A stretch of DNA of 64,000 nucleotides from Streptomyces sp. MMG1533 (lineage in GTDB: Bacteria; Actinomycetota; Actinomycetes; Streptomycetales; Streptomycetaceae): positions 52,189 through 116,188 of the forward strand of contig NZ_LGDG01000145.1 in NCBI RefSeq assembly GCF_001279775.1, read 5' to 3'. Below the pieces are notes generated by a model. That model saw only the letters and a list, made by a program, of their open reading frames with translations, made no database searches and was not told the DNA's origin. Shown in pieces: positions 1 to 9,380 of the stretch. Position 1 is the first letter of the stretch. Each line of letters starts with the position of its first letter. Both the position numbers and the translations under genes were made by a program.

Positions 1-2
1 TC

Positions 3-893
3 GGCATCGACCGCAGCGACGAGGGCCTGCCGGCCTACGACTTCGCCGTCGTCTCGGCGGAGGGCCCCTCGCTGGGCACCCACGTCGGCGGCCTCACCGT
101 CTCCACGCCGTACGGCCTCGACCGGCTGGAGGAGGCCGACCTGATCGCCGTACCGGCCGGGAGCGACTACGTCACGCGCGACTATCCGCCCGAGCTCCTG
201 GGCTCCCTGGTCCGAGCCGTCGACCGCGGTGCCCGGGTGCTCAGCGTCTGCTCCGGCGTCTTCGTGCTCGGCGCCGCCGGGCTGCTGGACGGACGGCGGT
301 GCAGCGTGCACTGGCGGCAGGCGGAGGAGTTGGCCCGGCGCTATCCGAAGGCGATCATCGAGCCGGACGTGCTGTACGTCGACGAGGACCCGGTGATCAC
401 CTCGGCCGGCACCGCGGCCGGCATCGACGCCTGTCTGCACATCGTGCGCAAGGAGCAGGGACCCGAGGCCGCCAACAAGATCGCCCGGCGGATGGTCGTA
501 CCGCCCCACCGGGACGGCGGACAGGCCCAGTACATCGAGCGGCCGCTGCCCCGGTCGCAGTGCGACACCGTCGGCGAGGTGCTGGTGTGGATGGAGCAGC
601 ACCTCGACGAGGAGGTCACCGTCGAGCAGCTCGCCGACCGCGCCCACATGTCACCGCGCACCTTCGCCCGTCGCTTCCAGCAGGAGACGGGGACGACTCC
701 CTACCGCTGGATCCTGCGCCAACGCGTGCTGCTGGCCCAGCGGTTGCTGGAGGCGACGGACGAGACGGTGGACGCGATCGCCGGTCGAACGGGGTTCGGG
801 AACGCGGCCGCGCTGCGTCACCAGTTCGTCCGGTCGGTGGGCACCACCCCGAACGCCTACAGGCGCACCTTCCGGGGCCCCGAAGCGGCCTGA
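3..893 (+). CDS. GlxA family AraC-type transcriptional regulator (5' end outside window)
   Basis: The reading frame is open from base 3, so the start lies upstream of the window. The N-terminal part is a DJ-1/PfpI (glutamine amidotransferase-like) domain with the nucleophile-elbow motif VCSGVF followed by GAAGLLDGRR and a VHW motif. The C-terminal third (from about ERPLPRSQCDTVGEVLVW) is an AraC/XylS DNA-binding domain with two helix-turn-helix units, including VEQLADRAHMSPRTFARRF and VDAIAGRTGFGNAAALR. This is the usual GlxA-type regulator layout. In this family the DJ-1 part normally senses a ligand and has no proven catalysis. It ends 4 bases before the P450 stop, so the two genes converge. 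The regulated target cannot be told from this window. Confidence 0.9.
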   Translation, partial: GIDRSDEGLPAYDFAVVSAEGPSLGTHVGGLTVSTPYGLDRLEEADLIAVPAGSDYVTRDYPPELLGSLVRAVDRGARVLSVCSGVFVLGAAGLLDGRRCSVHWRQAEELARRYPKAIIEPDVLYVDEDPVITSAGTAAGIDACLHIVRKEQGPEAANKIARRMVVPPHRDGGQAQYIERPLPRSQCDTVGEVLVWMEQHLDEEVTVEQLADRAHMSPRTFARRFQQETGTTPYRWILRQRVLLAQRLLEATDETVDAIAGRTGFGNAAALRHQFVRSVGTTPNAYRRTFRGPEAA

Positions 894-897
894 TCCC

Positions 898-2268
898 TCA
901 CCGCGGGACCGGCTTCAGCAGCAGCCGCTGCGGACGCAGCGTGATCCCCACCCGGGTCGCGTCGTCGGACCCGGGCACCTGCTCGAAGCGGTACCTCGTC
1001 GACAGCGCCGCCGTGACGAGCGTCAGCTGGGCCATCGAGAAGTGGTCGCTGGGGCACTTGCGGTTGCCCACGCTGAACGGGCTCATCGCGTATTTCGGCA
1101 CGTCCTTGGCCCGGTCCGGAAGCCAGCGGTCGGGGTCGAACGTCAGGTTGTCCGCATAGGACCGTCCGTCGCGCTGGATCGCATACGGGCTGTAGACGAT
1201 GTCCGCACCGGCCGGAATGCGATACCCGCCGAGTTCGGTGTCCCGCACCGCCCTACGCGTCAAAATCCATACGGCGGGCCGCAAACGCAAGGCTTCGACG
1301 ACGACATTGTTCGTGTGCCTGAGCGTCCGGACGTCCTCGAATGCCACCGGGCGCCCACCGGTGACGGATTCGACTTCCGCGCACACCCGGTCCGCGTGTT
1401 CCGGATGTTCGGCCAGGACCTGGAGCAGCCACATGATCGTGGACGCGACGGTTTCGCTGCCGGGCGTGAGGATGGCCACCACCTGATCGTGGATCTCCTG
1501 TTCCCCGATGGGGTCGCCATTCTCGTCCTTCGCCTCCAGCAATGCCGTCAGCAAATCGTCCGGCTTTTGACCAGACGCCCTCCGCTCGGCGACGATCTCG
1601 TCGACGAGGAGATGCAAATCGGCCAGGGCGCGGTTGAATTGGCGATTGGCCGGAAGCGGCAGCCGGTAGAGCGGCCCGGCGGGTATCACCATCCGCCGGT
1701 ACATGCCCCGGAAGACGGTGGCGAGGGCGACACACAGCCGCTCGGCCCGCTCGTCCATGAAGTCGCCGCGCAACAGACAGCGGGCCGCGATGCGCACCGC
1801 GATCCGGAACGACTCGGAGGTGCAGTCGACGGTCTCACCGGTCTTCCAGCGCTCGGTCAGCGCGTGCGCCTCCTCCTCCATGATCGGCCCGTACGCGGGG
1901 ATGGCGTCGAGCCGGAAGGCGGGCTGGATGGTGCGCCGCTGGCGCCGGTGCGTGGGCCCGTTGGCGGTGGCCACGCCCTCCTTGCCGAGCAGGCCCTCCA
2001 GCGACTCCCACAACGGGCCGGAGATGATGTAGTCGCTGCTCAGCGCCAGGGCTCCGGTGAGGGCAGGCGCGGTGACGGCGTACACCGTCTTGGGGCCGAG
2101 CTTCAGGCGTACGACGTCGCCGTGGTCGCGCAGCCGGGCCATGAAGCCGAGCGGGTCGCGCGCCAGCTTCCAGCCGTGGCCGAGGACCGGGACACCGCCG
2201 CCCGCCAGGGGCGGCTCGCGCAGCTCCCGAACCTCCGGGGTCGCGGGCTTCACAGATTCGACGGTCAT
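898..2268 (-). CDS. cyp170A1: Cytochrome P450 CYP170A1-type, albaflavenone synthase
   Basis: 456 aa. It shows the P450 signatures: the oxygen-binding I-helix motif [10 protein letters not shown], the K-helix E-x-x-R (EALRL), and the haem-Cys motif [13 protein letters not shown]. The last has Ser two residues after the Cys where most P450s have Gly. I recognise it as the CYP170A1 family, which oxidises epi-isozizaene through albaflavenols to albaflavenone. The S. coelicolor enzyme is also reported to have a second, terpene-synthase activity tied to an Asp-rich stretch, and a DDLLT stretch is present here. The ATG overlaps the stop of the upstream terpene synthase (ATGA), so the pair is translationally coupled. 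An electron-transfer partner is not encoded nearby. GC content is slightly lower than in the flanking genes. Confidence 0.93.
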   Translation of the reverse strand: MTVESVKPATPEVRELREPPLAGGGVPVLGHGWKLARDPLGFMARLRDHGDVVRLKLGPKTVYAVTAPALTGALALSSDYIISGPLWESLEGLLGKEGVATANGPTHRRQRRTIQPAFRLDAIPAYGPIMEEEAHALTERWKTGETVDCTSESFRIAVRIAARCLLRGDFMDERAERLCVALATVFRGMYRRMVIPAGPLYRLPLPANRQFNRALADLHLLVDEIVAERRASGQKPDDLLTALLEAKDENGDPIGEQEIHDQVVAILTPGSETVASTIMWLLQVLAEHPEHADRVCAEVESVTGGRPVAFEDVRTLRHTNNVVVEALRLRPAVWILTRRAVRDTELGGYRIPAGADIVYSPYAIQRDGRSYADNLTFDPDRWLPDRAKDVPKYAMSPFSVGNRKCPSDHFSMAQLTLVTAALSTRYRFEQVPGSDDATRVGITLRPQRLLLKPVPR

Positions 2269-3350
2269 TTCTCACCTGCCGCTTCGTTGTTGACGTACGG
2301 GGGCGTGGACCGGTCGTCCCAGCTGTCGACCATGTACCGGCCGGACTCGTGGTGGAACCAGTAGACGGTGCTGAACCAGTTCCGCATATTGCAGACACAG
2401 GCCCGCACCGCGGCGCTCAGTTCCTTTCCGCGCACCGTTCCGTCGGCGAGGTCGTCGGCGAAACGCAAGGCGTCCTGTTCGGCGACCAGAAATTCGTCCA
2501 CGCATTCCTCGACGCGTCGCCTGACTTCGGCAACCGCTTCTTCCAGAGTCAGCCCCTGGTGTTTGATGAGGCTGATTCCGAGATTGTGCACCTCGTCGCC
2601 CGCTATTTCCTTGGGGAGTGAGCAGAGGTCGTTGTACCAGGCGGCGAATTCCTGGCTGAGCAACGCCGCCCGCCGATATGCCGGGTGTTTTCGTATGCCG
2701 TCCGGGAGTTCGCAGCCCGCGGTCGGCTCCAGCAGATCGGTCCAGATCCAGTGCGCGAAGGTGAGCCGCCGCAGCGCGAGATAGTCCTCGACCGTGGGGA
2801 CGACACCTTCGGTGCGGTTGCGGAATTCCCGGTCGTAGGCCTCGATCACCTGGTGGAAGTGCCGGGCGAACCGGGTGTTCCAGGTCTGCGGCAGGAACGA
2901 GTACAGCCGCAGCACACTGTCCGCGAACCCGGCGACCAGCGAGTCCTCGTGGTGCAGATGGGTCCGTGGGGAGTCGAGGGCCAGGTGCAGGCGGAACCTG
3001 AGCCGCCGCCAGGCGGCCGGACGGCCGTGCACGATGTCACGGTCGTGACGGTCGTCCCAGACGAAGAACCACGCGCTGTAGTCCGCTATCGCCTGGAGGA
3101 CCTCGTCGGGGGCGCCGATGTAGTACCCCGCCATGAGGTCCGTGTAGCACAGACCATCGGCATATTCCTCCACCTTGTCCGCAGGCATGAGCCGTTTTTC
3201 CAACAGCCAGATGCGTGTCTTCTCTTGGAGCCTGGGCCAATACGGATGCAGTTGCCTGGGAAACGCTGTCTCGATCACCGGGAGAGAGAGCGATGGTGGA
3301 ACCCCGATCGCCGTCGGTGTCGATGTGGTGCTGTGTGGGAAAGCAGGCAC
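2265..3350 (-). CDS. Sesquiterpene cyclase, epi-isozizaene synthase
   Basis: 361 aa, a class I terpene cyclase converting farnesyl diphosphate to epi-isozizaene. The Asp-rich metal motif DDRHD has its acidic residues at D99, D100 and D103 when numbered from the GTG at 3350, the same numbers I recall for the S. coelicolor enzyme. The second metal motif is NDLCSLPKE. The RY-type C-terminal region ([19 protein letters not shown]) is intact. The start is a GTG, chosen because it follows a GGAAGGGG ribosome-binding site by 7 bases and because VPAFPHS aligns with the known N-terminus. A longer frame to 3437 has no comparable signal. The stop overlaps the P450 start, giving a two-gene albaflavenone operon. 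Confidence 0.95.
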   Translation of the reverse strand: MPAFPHSTTSTPTAIGVPPSLSLPVIETAFPRQLHPYWPRLQEKTRIWLLEKRLMPADKVEEYADGLCYTDLMAGYYIGAPDEVLQAIADYSAWFFVWDDRHDRDIVHGRPAAWRRLRFRLHLALDSPRTHLHHEDSLVAGFADSVLRLYSFLPQTWNTRFARHFHQVIEAYDREFRNRTEGVVPTVEDYLALRRLTFAHWIWTDLLEPTAGCELPDGIRKHPAYRRAALLSQEFAAWYNDLCSLPKEIAGDEVHNLGISLIKHQGLTLEEAVAEVRRRVEECVDEFLVAEQDALRFADDLADGTVRGKELSAAVRACVCNMRNWFSTVYWFHHESGRYMVDSWDDRSTPPYVNNEAAGEK

Positions 3351-3574
3351 GAACAAACCCCTTCCAGCCGCCAGTTGGCGCACGCACCTCTCCCGTTGTG
3401 CCGGGCGTGCGCCGTTGCGTATCCCCGCACATCCCATTCAGCACCACAACTGACCATTCTGGGAACGGATTTGCTCCATTCACTACCCCACAGTGCTGAG
3501 ATCTCCCCCTTGCGTGACTGGTTCTGGATCACCGGAAGAGCGCAAGCGGTCGAGTGTGCGAAGGACAGACGAAC

Positions 3575-3610
3575 GGCGCCCGGTCGGGAAGGTTCTCCTG
3601 ACCGGACGCC
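3575..3610 (-). terminator. Hairpin downstream of the peptide deformylase gene
   Basis: Inverted repeat with arms beginning GGCGCCCGGTC and ending GACCGGACGCC, with one mismatch and one G-T wobble around an 8-base loop. It lies about 35 bases past the stop of the deformylase gene on its 3' side and is likely its terminator. The rest of 3351-3643 is the upstream region of the terpene operon. I see no convincing gene in it, and no promoter I would commit to. Confidence 0.5.
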
Positions 3611-3643
3611 GTACGTAAGGGAGTTGTGGGGCGGCAGGGGCAC

Positions 3644-4294
3644 TCAGTCGTTGGCGACCACGGGGTAGCGGGGCTCGTTCTCGGCCATCTGCCGCAGCGC
3701 GTCCTTGCGTTCACGCTTGGAGAGCCGGTCGATGTAGAGGTACCCGTACAGGTGATCGGTCTCGTGCTGCAAACACCGAGCGAAGTAGCCGGTGCCACGC
3801 ACCTTGACCGGGTTGCCCTTCTCGTCCTGCCCGGTCACCTCGGCGTAGTCCGGCCGGGCGAGCGGCGCGTACGCGGTGGGCACCGACAGACAGCCCTCGT
3901 TGCTGTCGTCCAGCCGGCGCCGGTCGGCGGGCAGGTCGACGAGCTTCGGGTTGCAGACGACACCGACGTGCCGCTTGCCCTCGTCGTCCATGCAGTCGTA
4001 CACGAAGACCTTCAGGTCGACGCCGATCTGGTTGGCGGCCAGGCCCACGCCCTCGGCGGTGCGCTGGGAGGCGAACATGTCCGCGATCAGCTGGTCCAGC
4101 TCCGCGCCGAAGTCGGTGACGTCCTTGCACTCCTTGTGCAGGACCGGGTTCCCGACCACCGTGATCGGCCGCGAGGTGCCGCGCTCACGCCAGGCGTTCT
4201 CGCGCTCCTCCGGGTCCTCGGTGTCGATGACGAAGCCCTCGTCGTCCACGGGGAGCACGCCCGTGTGCTGCTGATCGGTGTCCTGCTGCGCCAT
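3644..4294 (-). CDS. def: Peptide deformylase
   Basis: 216 aa. It removes the formyl group from the N-terminal Met of nascent proteins. All three family motifs are present: [10 protein letters not shown] (residues 82-91), EGCLSVP (133-139, metal-binding Cys) and QHETDHLYG (176-184, metal-binding His pair and catalytic Glu). It has an N-terminal extension of about 40 hydrophilic residues beyond the compact bacterial core, as seen in many actinobacterial copies. The gene stands alone, with its own hairpin downstream. Streptomyces carry several deformylases, and I cannot tell which paralogue is the housekeeping one. Confidence 0.95.
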   Translation of the reverse strand: MAQQDTDQQHTGVLPVDDEGFVIDTEDPEERENAWRERGTSRPITVVGNPVLHKECKDVTDFGAELDQLIADMFASQRTAEGVGLAANQIGVDLKVFVYDCMDDEGKRHVGVVCNPKLVDLPADRRRLDDSNEGCLSVPTAYAPLARPDYAEVTGQDEKGNPVKVRGTGYFARCLQHETDHLYGYLYIDRLSKRERKDALRQMAENEPRYPVVAND

Positions 4295-4369
4295 GACCGA
4301 CGTATGCCTTCCTGCATGCCTGGGAAATCTGCGAGTACAGCCTAAAGGGGACGGCGAGGCGCCACGGCC

Positions 4370-5350
4370 TCAGCAGACCTCTTCGAGGTCCCGCCAGTCC
4401 CGGGAATCCGGGCTGTCCGCGACCCAACCGTCCAGCAGCCCCCGGACCAGCGAGGCCGGCGCAGCCACCCCGCACTCCCGCTCCGGCACCCACAGCTGCC
4501 CGTCCGTCACATGGCCGAGCGGCCCCGGATGCCCGGGCTCGCTGTGGTCGTGCGGGTCGAGATGCTCCCCGTCGCCCTCGTCGGACGGCATCCGGGACTC
4601 GGAGCACATCCGGCACAGCAGCCGTACGGACGAGGACCAGTCCTCCGCGGCGAAGCCGGCGTCGGCCGCGAGCTGCTCCAGGGCGTCCCGGTCGGCCTCG
4701 GTGGCGGCCTCCAGGAGGACCACCCAGGTGGGCACGGGCGAGGGCGCCCACAGCTCGATCTCGTCGAACACCGGGTAGGAGTGCCCGGCGGCGGTGGTCC
4801 GCTCCCCGTGGGGCACGCCGTCGTGCAGCACGACCTCGCCCCAGCGCCGCCCGGACGAGGGCAGCGGGATGGACAGCACCTCGATGCGCGCGGGGTCCAG
4901 CCGGCGCCCCCACACCACCTCGGCCTCGCCCTCCGGGGACAGCCGGACGGCCGCACTGCCGAGGTCCATCCCGACGGGCTCGCCGGAGGCGGTGGCACCG
5001 CCCGGCACCCGCAGCCCGTACGCCTGCCAGGACCGCCGGGCCAGCGGCCAGTCCTGCAGGGCGGTGGCCGCGATGCCGACGTTCCACCAGTCAGGTGCGC
5101 CGGTCTCCCGGTCGAGCAGGGCCACGGCCCTGAGGCCGGCCGCCCGGGCCTGTTCCCAGTCGTGCCGGAACTTGTGGAGGAGGGCCAGGTTGAACCAGGA
5201 CTCGGACAGCCAGGGCTCCAGGTCGGCGGCGCGCGTGAGCAGCGCCCCCGCGTCCTCGTACCGACCGTCCCCGATCAGCGTGAACGCACGGTCGGTGGCC
5301 TGCCGCCAGGAGGCGGAGGGCCGGTGCCGTCCCTTGCCGAAGATCCTCAC
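4370..5350 (-). CDS. Tetratricopeptide-repeat protein of unknown function
   Basis: 326 aa with a GTG start after AGGCGGGAA. Residues from about 15 to 110 form TPR-like helical repeats (DRAFTLIGDGRYEDAGALLT, then SWFNLALLHKFRHDWEQA, then WWNVGIAATALQDWPLA). The rest is a conserved Streptomyces-type domain with no catalytic motif that I recognise. It ends in an acidic, His-rich stretch (DPHDHSEPGHPG) and the C-terminal motif RDLEEVC. There is no signal peptide or membrane segment, so it is probably cytosolic. It sits between the deformylase and the HD-domain pair on the same strand, but with gaps of about 75 and 104 bases, so an operon is possible and not proven. Confidence 0.8.
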   Translation of the reverse strand: MRIFGKGRHRPSASWRQATDRAFTLIGDGRYEDAGALLTRAADLEPWLSESWFNLALLHKFRHDWEQARAAGLRAVALLDRETGAPDWWNVGIAATALQDWPLARRSWQAYGLRVPGGATASGEPVGMDLGSAAVRLSPEGEAEVVWGRRLDPARIEVLSIPLPSSGRRWGEVVLHDGVPHGERTTAAGHSYPVFDEIELWAPSPVPTWVVLLEAATEADRDALEQLAADAGFAAEDWSSSVRLLCRMCSESRMPSDEGDGEHLDPHDHSEPGHPGPLGHVTDGQLWVPERECGVAAPASLVRGLLDGWVADSPDSRDWRDLEEVC

Positions 5351-5454
5351 GATTCCCGCCTGCCAGTTCCGTTCAGTGGGCTGGCTGTGCCCCCGGACAC
5401 CCTCTCAATCGCATCCAACCACGTACGGCTGGAAGGGCGCTCATTACCCATGGG

Positions 5455-6702
5455 TTACCCAGCCATGGGCAGGGTCAGACAGTCCCGCGACAGGACGCGG
5501 GCCAGCGCTTCGACGACCTCGGGCGCGTACTCCTCCGCGGTCGCCAGCCGCAGCTCCTCCAGCGCCGTCAGCGGCCCGCCGGGCCCGGCGTCCCGGGCCT
5601 TCTCCTCGTACGCGTTCACGGCCCGGACCACCCGCGCGGCGACCGGCTGCTCCCGCCAGGGGTCGGCCTGCCGCTCCACGACCATCGCCACCTGCGGATT
5701 CACCCCGGTCTGCCGTACGACCGCCCCGCCGAGCAGTGCGATCCGGCGCTGTTCCTGGGCGGGCAGCCCGGCCGTGGCGCCCGCCGGCACCGGATCGACG
5801 AGGCTGAGCTGCCCGATGTCGTGCATCAGGGCCGCGTACTCCAGCACGGTCAGCTCCGGCTCGGTGAGCCCCAGGTCCCGCCCCACGGCCTGCCCGAGCG
5901 CGGCGACCCGGCGGGCGTGCCCGGCCGGGGTGTACCCGGCGACCTCGGTGGCCCGGGCGAGGGAGGCGATGGTCTGCCGGTAGGTGCCCCGGACGGCCGC
6001 GTACCGCCGGAAGGACATCTGGGTGAGCAGCAGGGGCAGCGAGAACACGGGCAGCGCCCACAGCCCCACCACGGCGACCGCCAGCGCCATCACGGCCCCC
6101 GTCGCGCAGACGGCGGACCCGATCCCCAGCAGCGCCCGCAGCTCGTCCCGCAGCAGCGGCCCGAAGGGCCACCGGGTGCGGGAGTGCGCCAGCGCGGCGG
6201 CGAGCACGGTGTCGCACAGGGCGGTGAGGGAGAGCAGCGCGAGCAGCAGCAGCGCGTAGGCGGGCCCGCCCCAGCGGCTGAACATCCCCTGGCTGTACAG
6301 GGGATGGAAGCAGACGGCGGTGAACCCGACGGTGAGCACCCGCCGGGCGAGATGGTCGAGCGTCCCGCGCTGCCCCCGCGCGATGTGCGGCACGGCGCCG
6401 AGGAGGGCGGCGGCGAGGACGACGGTGACGACCTGGGGCACTCCGTGCTGCGTCGGCTCCCCCGCGTCCGCCCCCAGCAGGGCGTACGACAAGGCCCCCG
6501 CGGCCCCGAGCGGCGCGGCCTCCCTGACCTGTGCCCCGGTCCACCGGCTCAGCTCGCCGACGGTGACGAGCACCCCGAAGGCGAGGGCGATGCCCCGGTC
6601 GTCGAGGCCGGTCCAGAGGGTGACGGCGAGGGAGAGGGCGGCGAGGAGGACGGCGGCGGTGTGGACGAGCGCGAGCAGGAAGGGGGGCCGTCGGCAGCTC
6701 AT
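5455..6702 (-). CDS. Integral membrane protein with degenerate HD domain
   Basis: 415 aa. The N-terminal half has about six hydrophobic segments. The C-terminal 170 residues are an HD-GYP-like fold with GHARRVAALGQAVGRDLGL and the HD motif MHDIGQLS. The downstream His-rich and GYP motifs are missing: where its partner has HHHERLDGSGYP, this protein has VVERQADPWREQP. It is therefore unlikely to be an active cyclic-di-nucleotide phosphodiesterase and may be a partner or sensor subunit. Its ATG overlaps the stop of the intact HD-GYP gene (ATGA), so the two are translationally coupled and probably act together at the membrane. Confidence 0.8.
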   Translation of the reverse strand: MSCRRPPFLLALVHTAAVLLAALSLAVTLWTGLDDRGIALAFGVLVTVGELSRWTGAQVREAAPLGAAGALSYALLGADAGEPTQHGVPQVVTVVLAAALLGAVPHIARGQRGTLDHLARRVLTVGFTAVCFHPLYSQGMFSRWGGPAYALLLLALLSLTALCDTVLAAALAHSRTRWPFGPLLRDELRALLGIGSAVCATGAVMALAVAVVGLWALPVFSLPLLLTQMSFRRYAAVRGTYRQTIASLARATEVAGYTPAGHARRVAALGQAVGRDLGLTEPELTVLEYAALMHDIGQLSLVDPVPAGATAGLPAQEQRRIALLGGAVVRQTGVNPQVAMVVERQADPWREQPVAARVVRAVNAYEEKARDAGPGGPLTALEELRLATAEEYAPEVVEALARVLSRDCLTLPMAG

Positions 6703-8006
6703 CGACGTGCTCTCTCTTGGCCGGGCACCGAGGGACGGGGACGCGGCGGCCGGGCTTCGTCGGCGGTCACGGCAGGGCGCCAGCCGTACCGACCCAGCGC
6801 TCTGACCAGGCCTTCCACCATCCGGGGGTCGAACTGCGTCCCCGCACAGCGCTCCAGCTCCTCCAGGGCGACGGGGACGGGCCGGGCCCTTCGGTAGGAG
6901 CGGGTCGACGTCATCGCGTCGAAGGCGTCCGCCACCGCCACCACCCGGGCCGACTCCGGGATCTGGCCCCCGACCAGTCCGTACGGATAGCCGCTCCCGT
7001 CCAGTCGCTCATGGTGATGCAGCACCGCCGCCCGGGCCTCCCCGAGGAACGAGATCCCCCGCACCATCTCGTGCCCGTACTCGGGATGCAGCTCGATCAC
7101 GCGCCGCTCCTCGGGAGTCAGCGGCCCGTCCTTGCGCAACAACCGCGTGGGAACGCCCAGCTTCCCCACGTCGTGCAGGATCCCGGCGAACCGCAGCACC
7201 TCGACACGCTCGTCGGGCATCCCCAGTTCGCGCGCGATCATCATCGACGCCTGGCCGACCCGCTCGCTGTGCCCGCGCGTGTATTGGTCCTTGATGTCGA
7301 CGGCCTGCACGAGCGCCCGGATCGTCGCCTGATGCGCGGCCCTCTCGCGGTGGTACTGGGCGAACACCCACCAGGACACACACATCGGCAGCAGCACGAG
7401 CAGGGCGGCGACGGGCCCGTACGGGCTGCGCCACAGCACGGCCATCATCAGCCCGGCGAGCCCGTGCACGACACCGGGTGCGAGCGACCGTACGAACAGG
7501 CCCCGCCAGGCCCGGCGTACCGGCACCCGCTCGGCGAACGCCAGGATCCCCCCGTCGAGCACGGTCAGCACCAGGCAGAACGCCAGCACCGCGGCCCCGG
7601 CGGGCGCCAGCGCGTCCGGGAAGTCGGAGGCGACGACGGCGTCCCGACCGTCCAGTGCCCAGTGCACCCGGGCGGCCACCCACACGCCGACGACGAGCTG
7701 GGCGGCCCGCCAGATCCGGCGCAGCCGTCGCGGCCGCTGCTCGACCCCGGACAGCAGCGCCCCCGGCAGCGCCACCAGTGCGGCGGCGGGCGGGGACAGC
7801 AGAAAGGCCCCGGCGAGCAGCACGGGGTGGAACGTTCCGGCGAACCGCCACCGGGCGGCGCCCCACTCGCAGCCGGCGTACAGCCCGGCGAGCAGGAGGA
7901 CCGCCCACCAGGGCGTCCGCACGGCCGGCGGCGGAAGCAGACAGCACAGGGCGCCGAGGACCACACAGGCCACGTACACACGCGCCCGTGCCGGAATCGC
8001 CTCCAT
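6699..8006 (-). CDS. Membrane-anchored HD-GYP domain protein
   Basis: 435 aa with a GGGAGG ribosome-binding site. The N-terminal region (residues 1 to about 215) is a multi-pass membrane sensor region. The C-terminal region is a complete HD-GYP domain: VDIKDQYTRGHSERV, the metal-binding LHDVGKLGVP, HPEYGHEMV, and HHHERLDGSGYPYG, followed by VVAVADAFDAMTS. HD-GYP proteins usually hydrolyse cyclic di-nucleotides, classically c-di-GMP. Activity is plausible here because the motifs are intact, but the nucleotide is not shown by sequence. It is the first gene of a two-gene unit with the degenerate HD protein downstream, and lies downstream of rsrA on the same strand. Confidence 0.88.
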   Translation of the reverse strand: MEAIPARARVYVACVVLGALCCLLPPPAVRTPWWAVLLLAGLYAGCEWGAARWRFAGTFHPVLLAGAFLLSPPAAALVALPGALLSGVEQRPRRLRRIWRAAQLVVGVWVAARVHWALDGRDAVVASDFPDALAPAGAAVLAFCLVLTVLDGGILAFAERVPVRRAWRGLFVRSLAPGVVHGLAGLMMAVLWRSPYGPVAALLVLLPMCVSWWVFAQYHRERAAHQATIRALVQAVDIKDQYTRGHSERVGQASMMIARELGMPDERVEVLRFAGILHDVGKLGVPTRLLRKDGPLTPEERRVIELHPEYGHEMVRGISFLGEARAAVLHHHERLDGSGYPYGLVGGQIPESARVVAVADAFDAMTSTRSYRRARPVPVALEELERCAGTQFDPRMVEGLVRALGRYGWRPAVTADEARPPRPRPSVPGQERARR

Positions 8007-8136
8007 ACACGCCTCCCCCGGCTCCGGCCATGACTGTCCAGCGTCCGGAGCCTAAGTCGGCGAGGGGGGAGTCCGCGGGCCGATGTCCCGCGGATTAGCA
8101 CGTTCGAGTGATGACAGCCCGTTCCCGGGCGGGAGT

Positions 8137-8439
8137 TCAGGACTCCTGCGGGGTCGCTGTCACGTCATGCTCGGGCACGGCCTGCCCGGAGCGGATCAGG
8201 TCGATCCGCCCCATGACCTTGGAGCGCAGGTCGGTCGGCACGTCGTCCTGTCCGCAGCACCGCTTGACCAGCTTCTTCACGGCCTGCTCCAGGCCGTACT
8301 TCTCCAGGCACGGCGAGCACTCCTCGAAGTGGTGCTCGAACTTGGTGCAGTCGGCGTCCGGCATCTCCCGGTCGAGGAACTCGTAGAGATGGTCCAGCAC
8401 TTCACTGCAGTCCGTTTCGTGCGGCTCTCCGCAGCTCAT
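8137..8439 (-). CDS. rsrA: Zinc-containing anti-sigma factor RsrA
   Basis: 100 aa, of the ZAS (zinc-binding anti-sigma) family. It binds and inhibits SigR and releases it when disulfide stress oxidises the zinc-site cysteines. The motif H37-x3-C41-x2-C44 is present (HFEECSPC), with C3, C11, C31, C61 and C62 also conserved, matching the S. coelicolor protein almost residue for residue. It is slightly shorter than the 105 aa I remember, because the C-terminal tail is reduced. The ATG overlaps the sigR stop (ATGA), so the sigma factor and its inhibitor are made in step. Confidence 0.97.
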
Positions 8440-9122
8440 GAGCCCGAGCCTTTCGCTTCGTTCGACTCTCCGGCACCGGCCGGGACCAGTCCGCGCTCGC
8501 GGGCGTAGTCCTCGAGCATGCCGCGCAGTTGACGGCGGCCCCGGTGCAGCCGGGACATCACCGTACCGATGGGTGTCCCCATGATGTCCGCGATCTCCTT
8601 GTACGCAAAGCCCTCTACATCGGCGAGATAGACGGCGATGCGGAACTCCTCGGGGATCGCCTGCAGCGCCGACTTCACGTCCGAGTCGGGCAGGTGGTCG
8701 AGCGCCTGCGACTCGGCGGAGCGCAGACCGGTCGACATGTGCGACTCGGCGCGCGCGAGCTGCCAGTCCTCGATCTCCTCGGCCGCGGAGCGCTGGGGTT
8801 CGCGCTGCTTCTTGCGGTACGAGTTGATGAAGGTGTTGGTGAGGATGCGGTACAGCCACGCCTTGAGGTTGGTGCCCTCGCGGAACTGGTGGAAGGACGC
8901 GTACGCCTTGGCATACGTCTCCTGCACCAGGTCCTCGGCGTCGGCCGGGTTGCGCGTCATGCGCAGCGCCGCCGAGTACATCTGGTCGAGGAACTCGAGC
9001 GCGTCCCGCTCGAAGCGCGCGCTGCGCTCCGCGGTCGACTCCGCGCTCGTGCCGCCCTGGCCCTCGGGCTGCTCCGCCTGGCCTTGTTCGGTCCCTGCGT
9101 CGGTACCGGGAACCGGACCCAC
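8436..9122 (-). CDS. sigR: ECF sigma factor SigR (short, stable isoform)
   Basis: 228 aa from the GTG at 9122, close to the 227 aa of S. coelicolor SigR. Region 2 ([20 protein letters not shown] then [18 protein letters not shown]) and region 4 ([20 protein letters not shown] then [20 protein letters not shown]) are intact. SigR directs the thiol-oxidative stress regulon: thioredoxins, mycothiol synthesis and Mrx. The frame stays open upstream to an ATG at 9287, giving a 55-residue longer product, which corresponds to the unstable sigma-R-prime isoform described in S. coelicolor. It forms an overlapping operon with rsrA. Confidence 0.96.
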
Positions 9123-9287
9123 CTCCTCAAGATTCCGGGCGGGGCCGAGACCGGTCCCACCAGAATCGGAGGATAGACGACGATCCGTACCCGCCGCCGC
9201 CCGAATAGGCGTGGCCTTGGCCGCGTGCAGCACCGTCCAGTCCAGGTCGGCGCGGCTGCTGCGGCTCGGGCAGTAGGTCGAACCCAT
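9123..9287 (-). other. sigR: In-frame N-terminal extension of SigR (sigma-R-prime isoform)
   Basis: From ATG 9287 the sigR frame runs 55 codons without a stop into the GTG at 9122. It has a good ribosome-binding site (GAGAGGAAG, 8 bases before the ATG), better placed than the GAGGAG that touches the GTG. A 55-residue extension matches the length I recall for the induced, protease-sensitive isoform made from the sigma-R-dependent promoter. The extension is rich in Arg, Ser and Gly and shows no sigma motif of its own. Confidence 0.8.
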
Positions 9288-9347
9288 GCGGCGGACTTCC
9301 TCTCCTACGACGTCGGTGCCGGTTTCCTCAGCACTTCTGTCCCGCTC

Positions 9348-9373
9348 AACAGAGGTCCGCTCCTCAACATTCC
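9348..9373 (-). promoter_or_regulatory. Sigma-R-dependent promoter of sigR (sigRp2-like)
   Basis: On the minus strand, GGAAT (9373-9369) is followed by exactly 18 bases and then GTT (9350-9348), which is the sigma-R consensus. It lies about 60 bases before the ATG of the long isoform and is therefore the autoregulatory promoter. A housekeeping promoter for the short isoform should lie further downstream or upstream, and I did not identify it. Confidence 0.88.
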
Positions 9374-9380
9374 CGAGGCT

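Noticed and set aside
3037-3483. Minus-strand frame MNGANPFPEWSVVVLNGMC upstream of and overlapping the terpene synthase
   Set aside because: It overlaps the synthase coding region in another frame and has no ribosome-binding site or homologue that I know.
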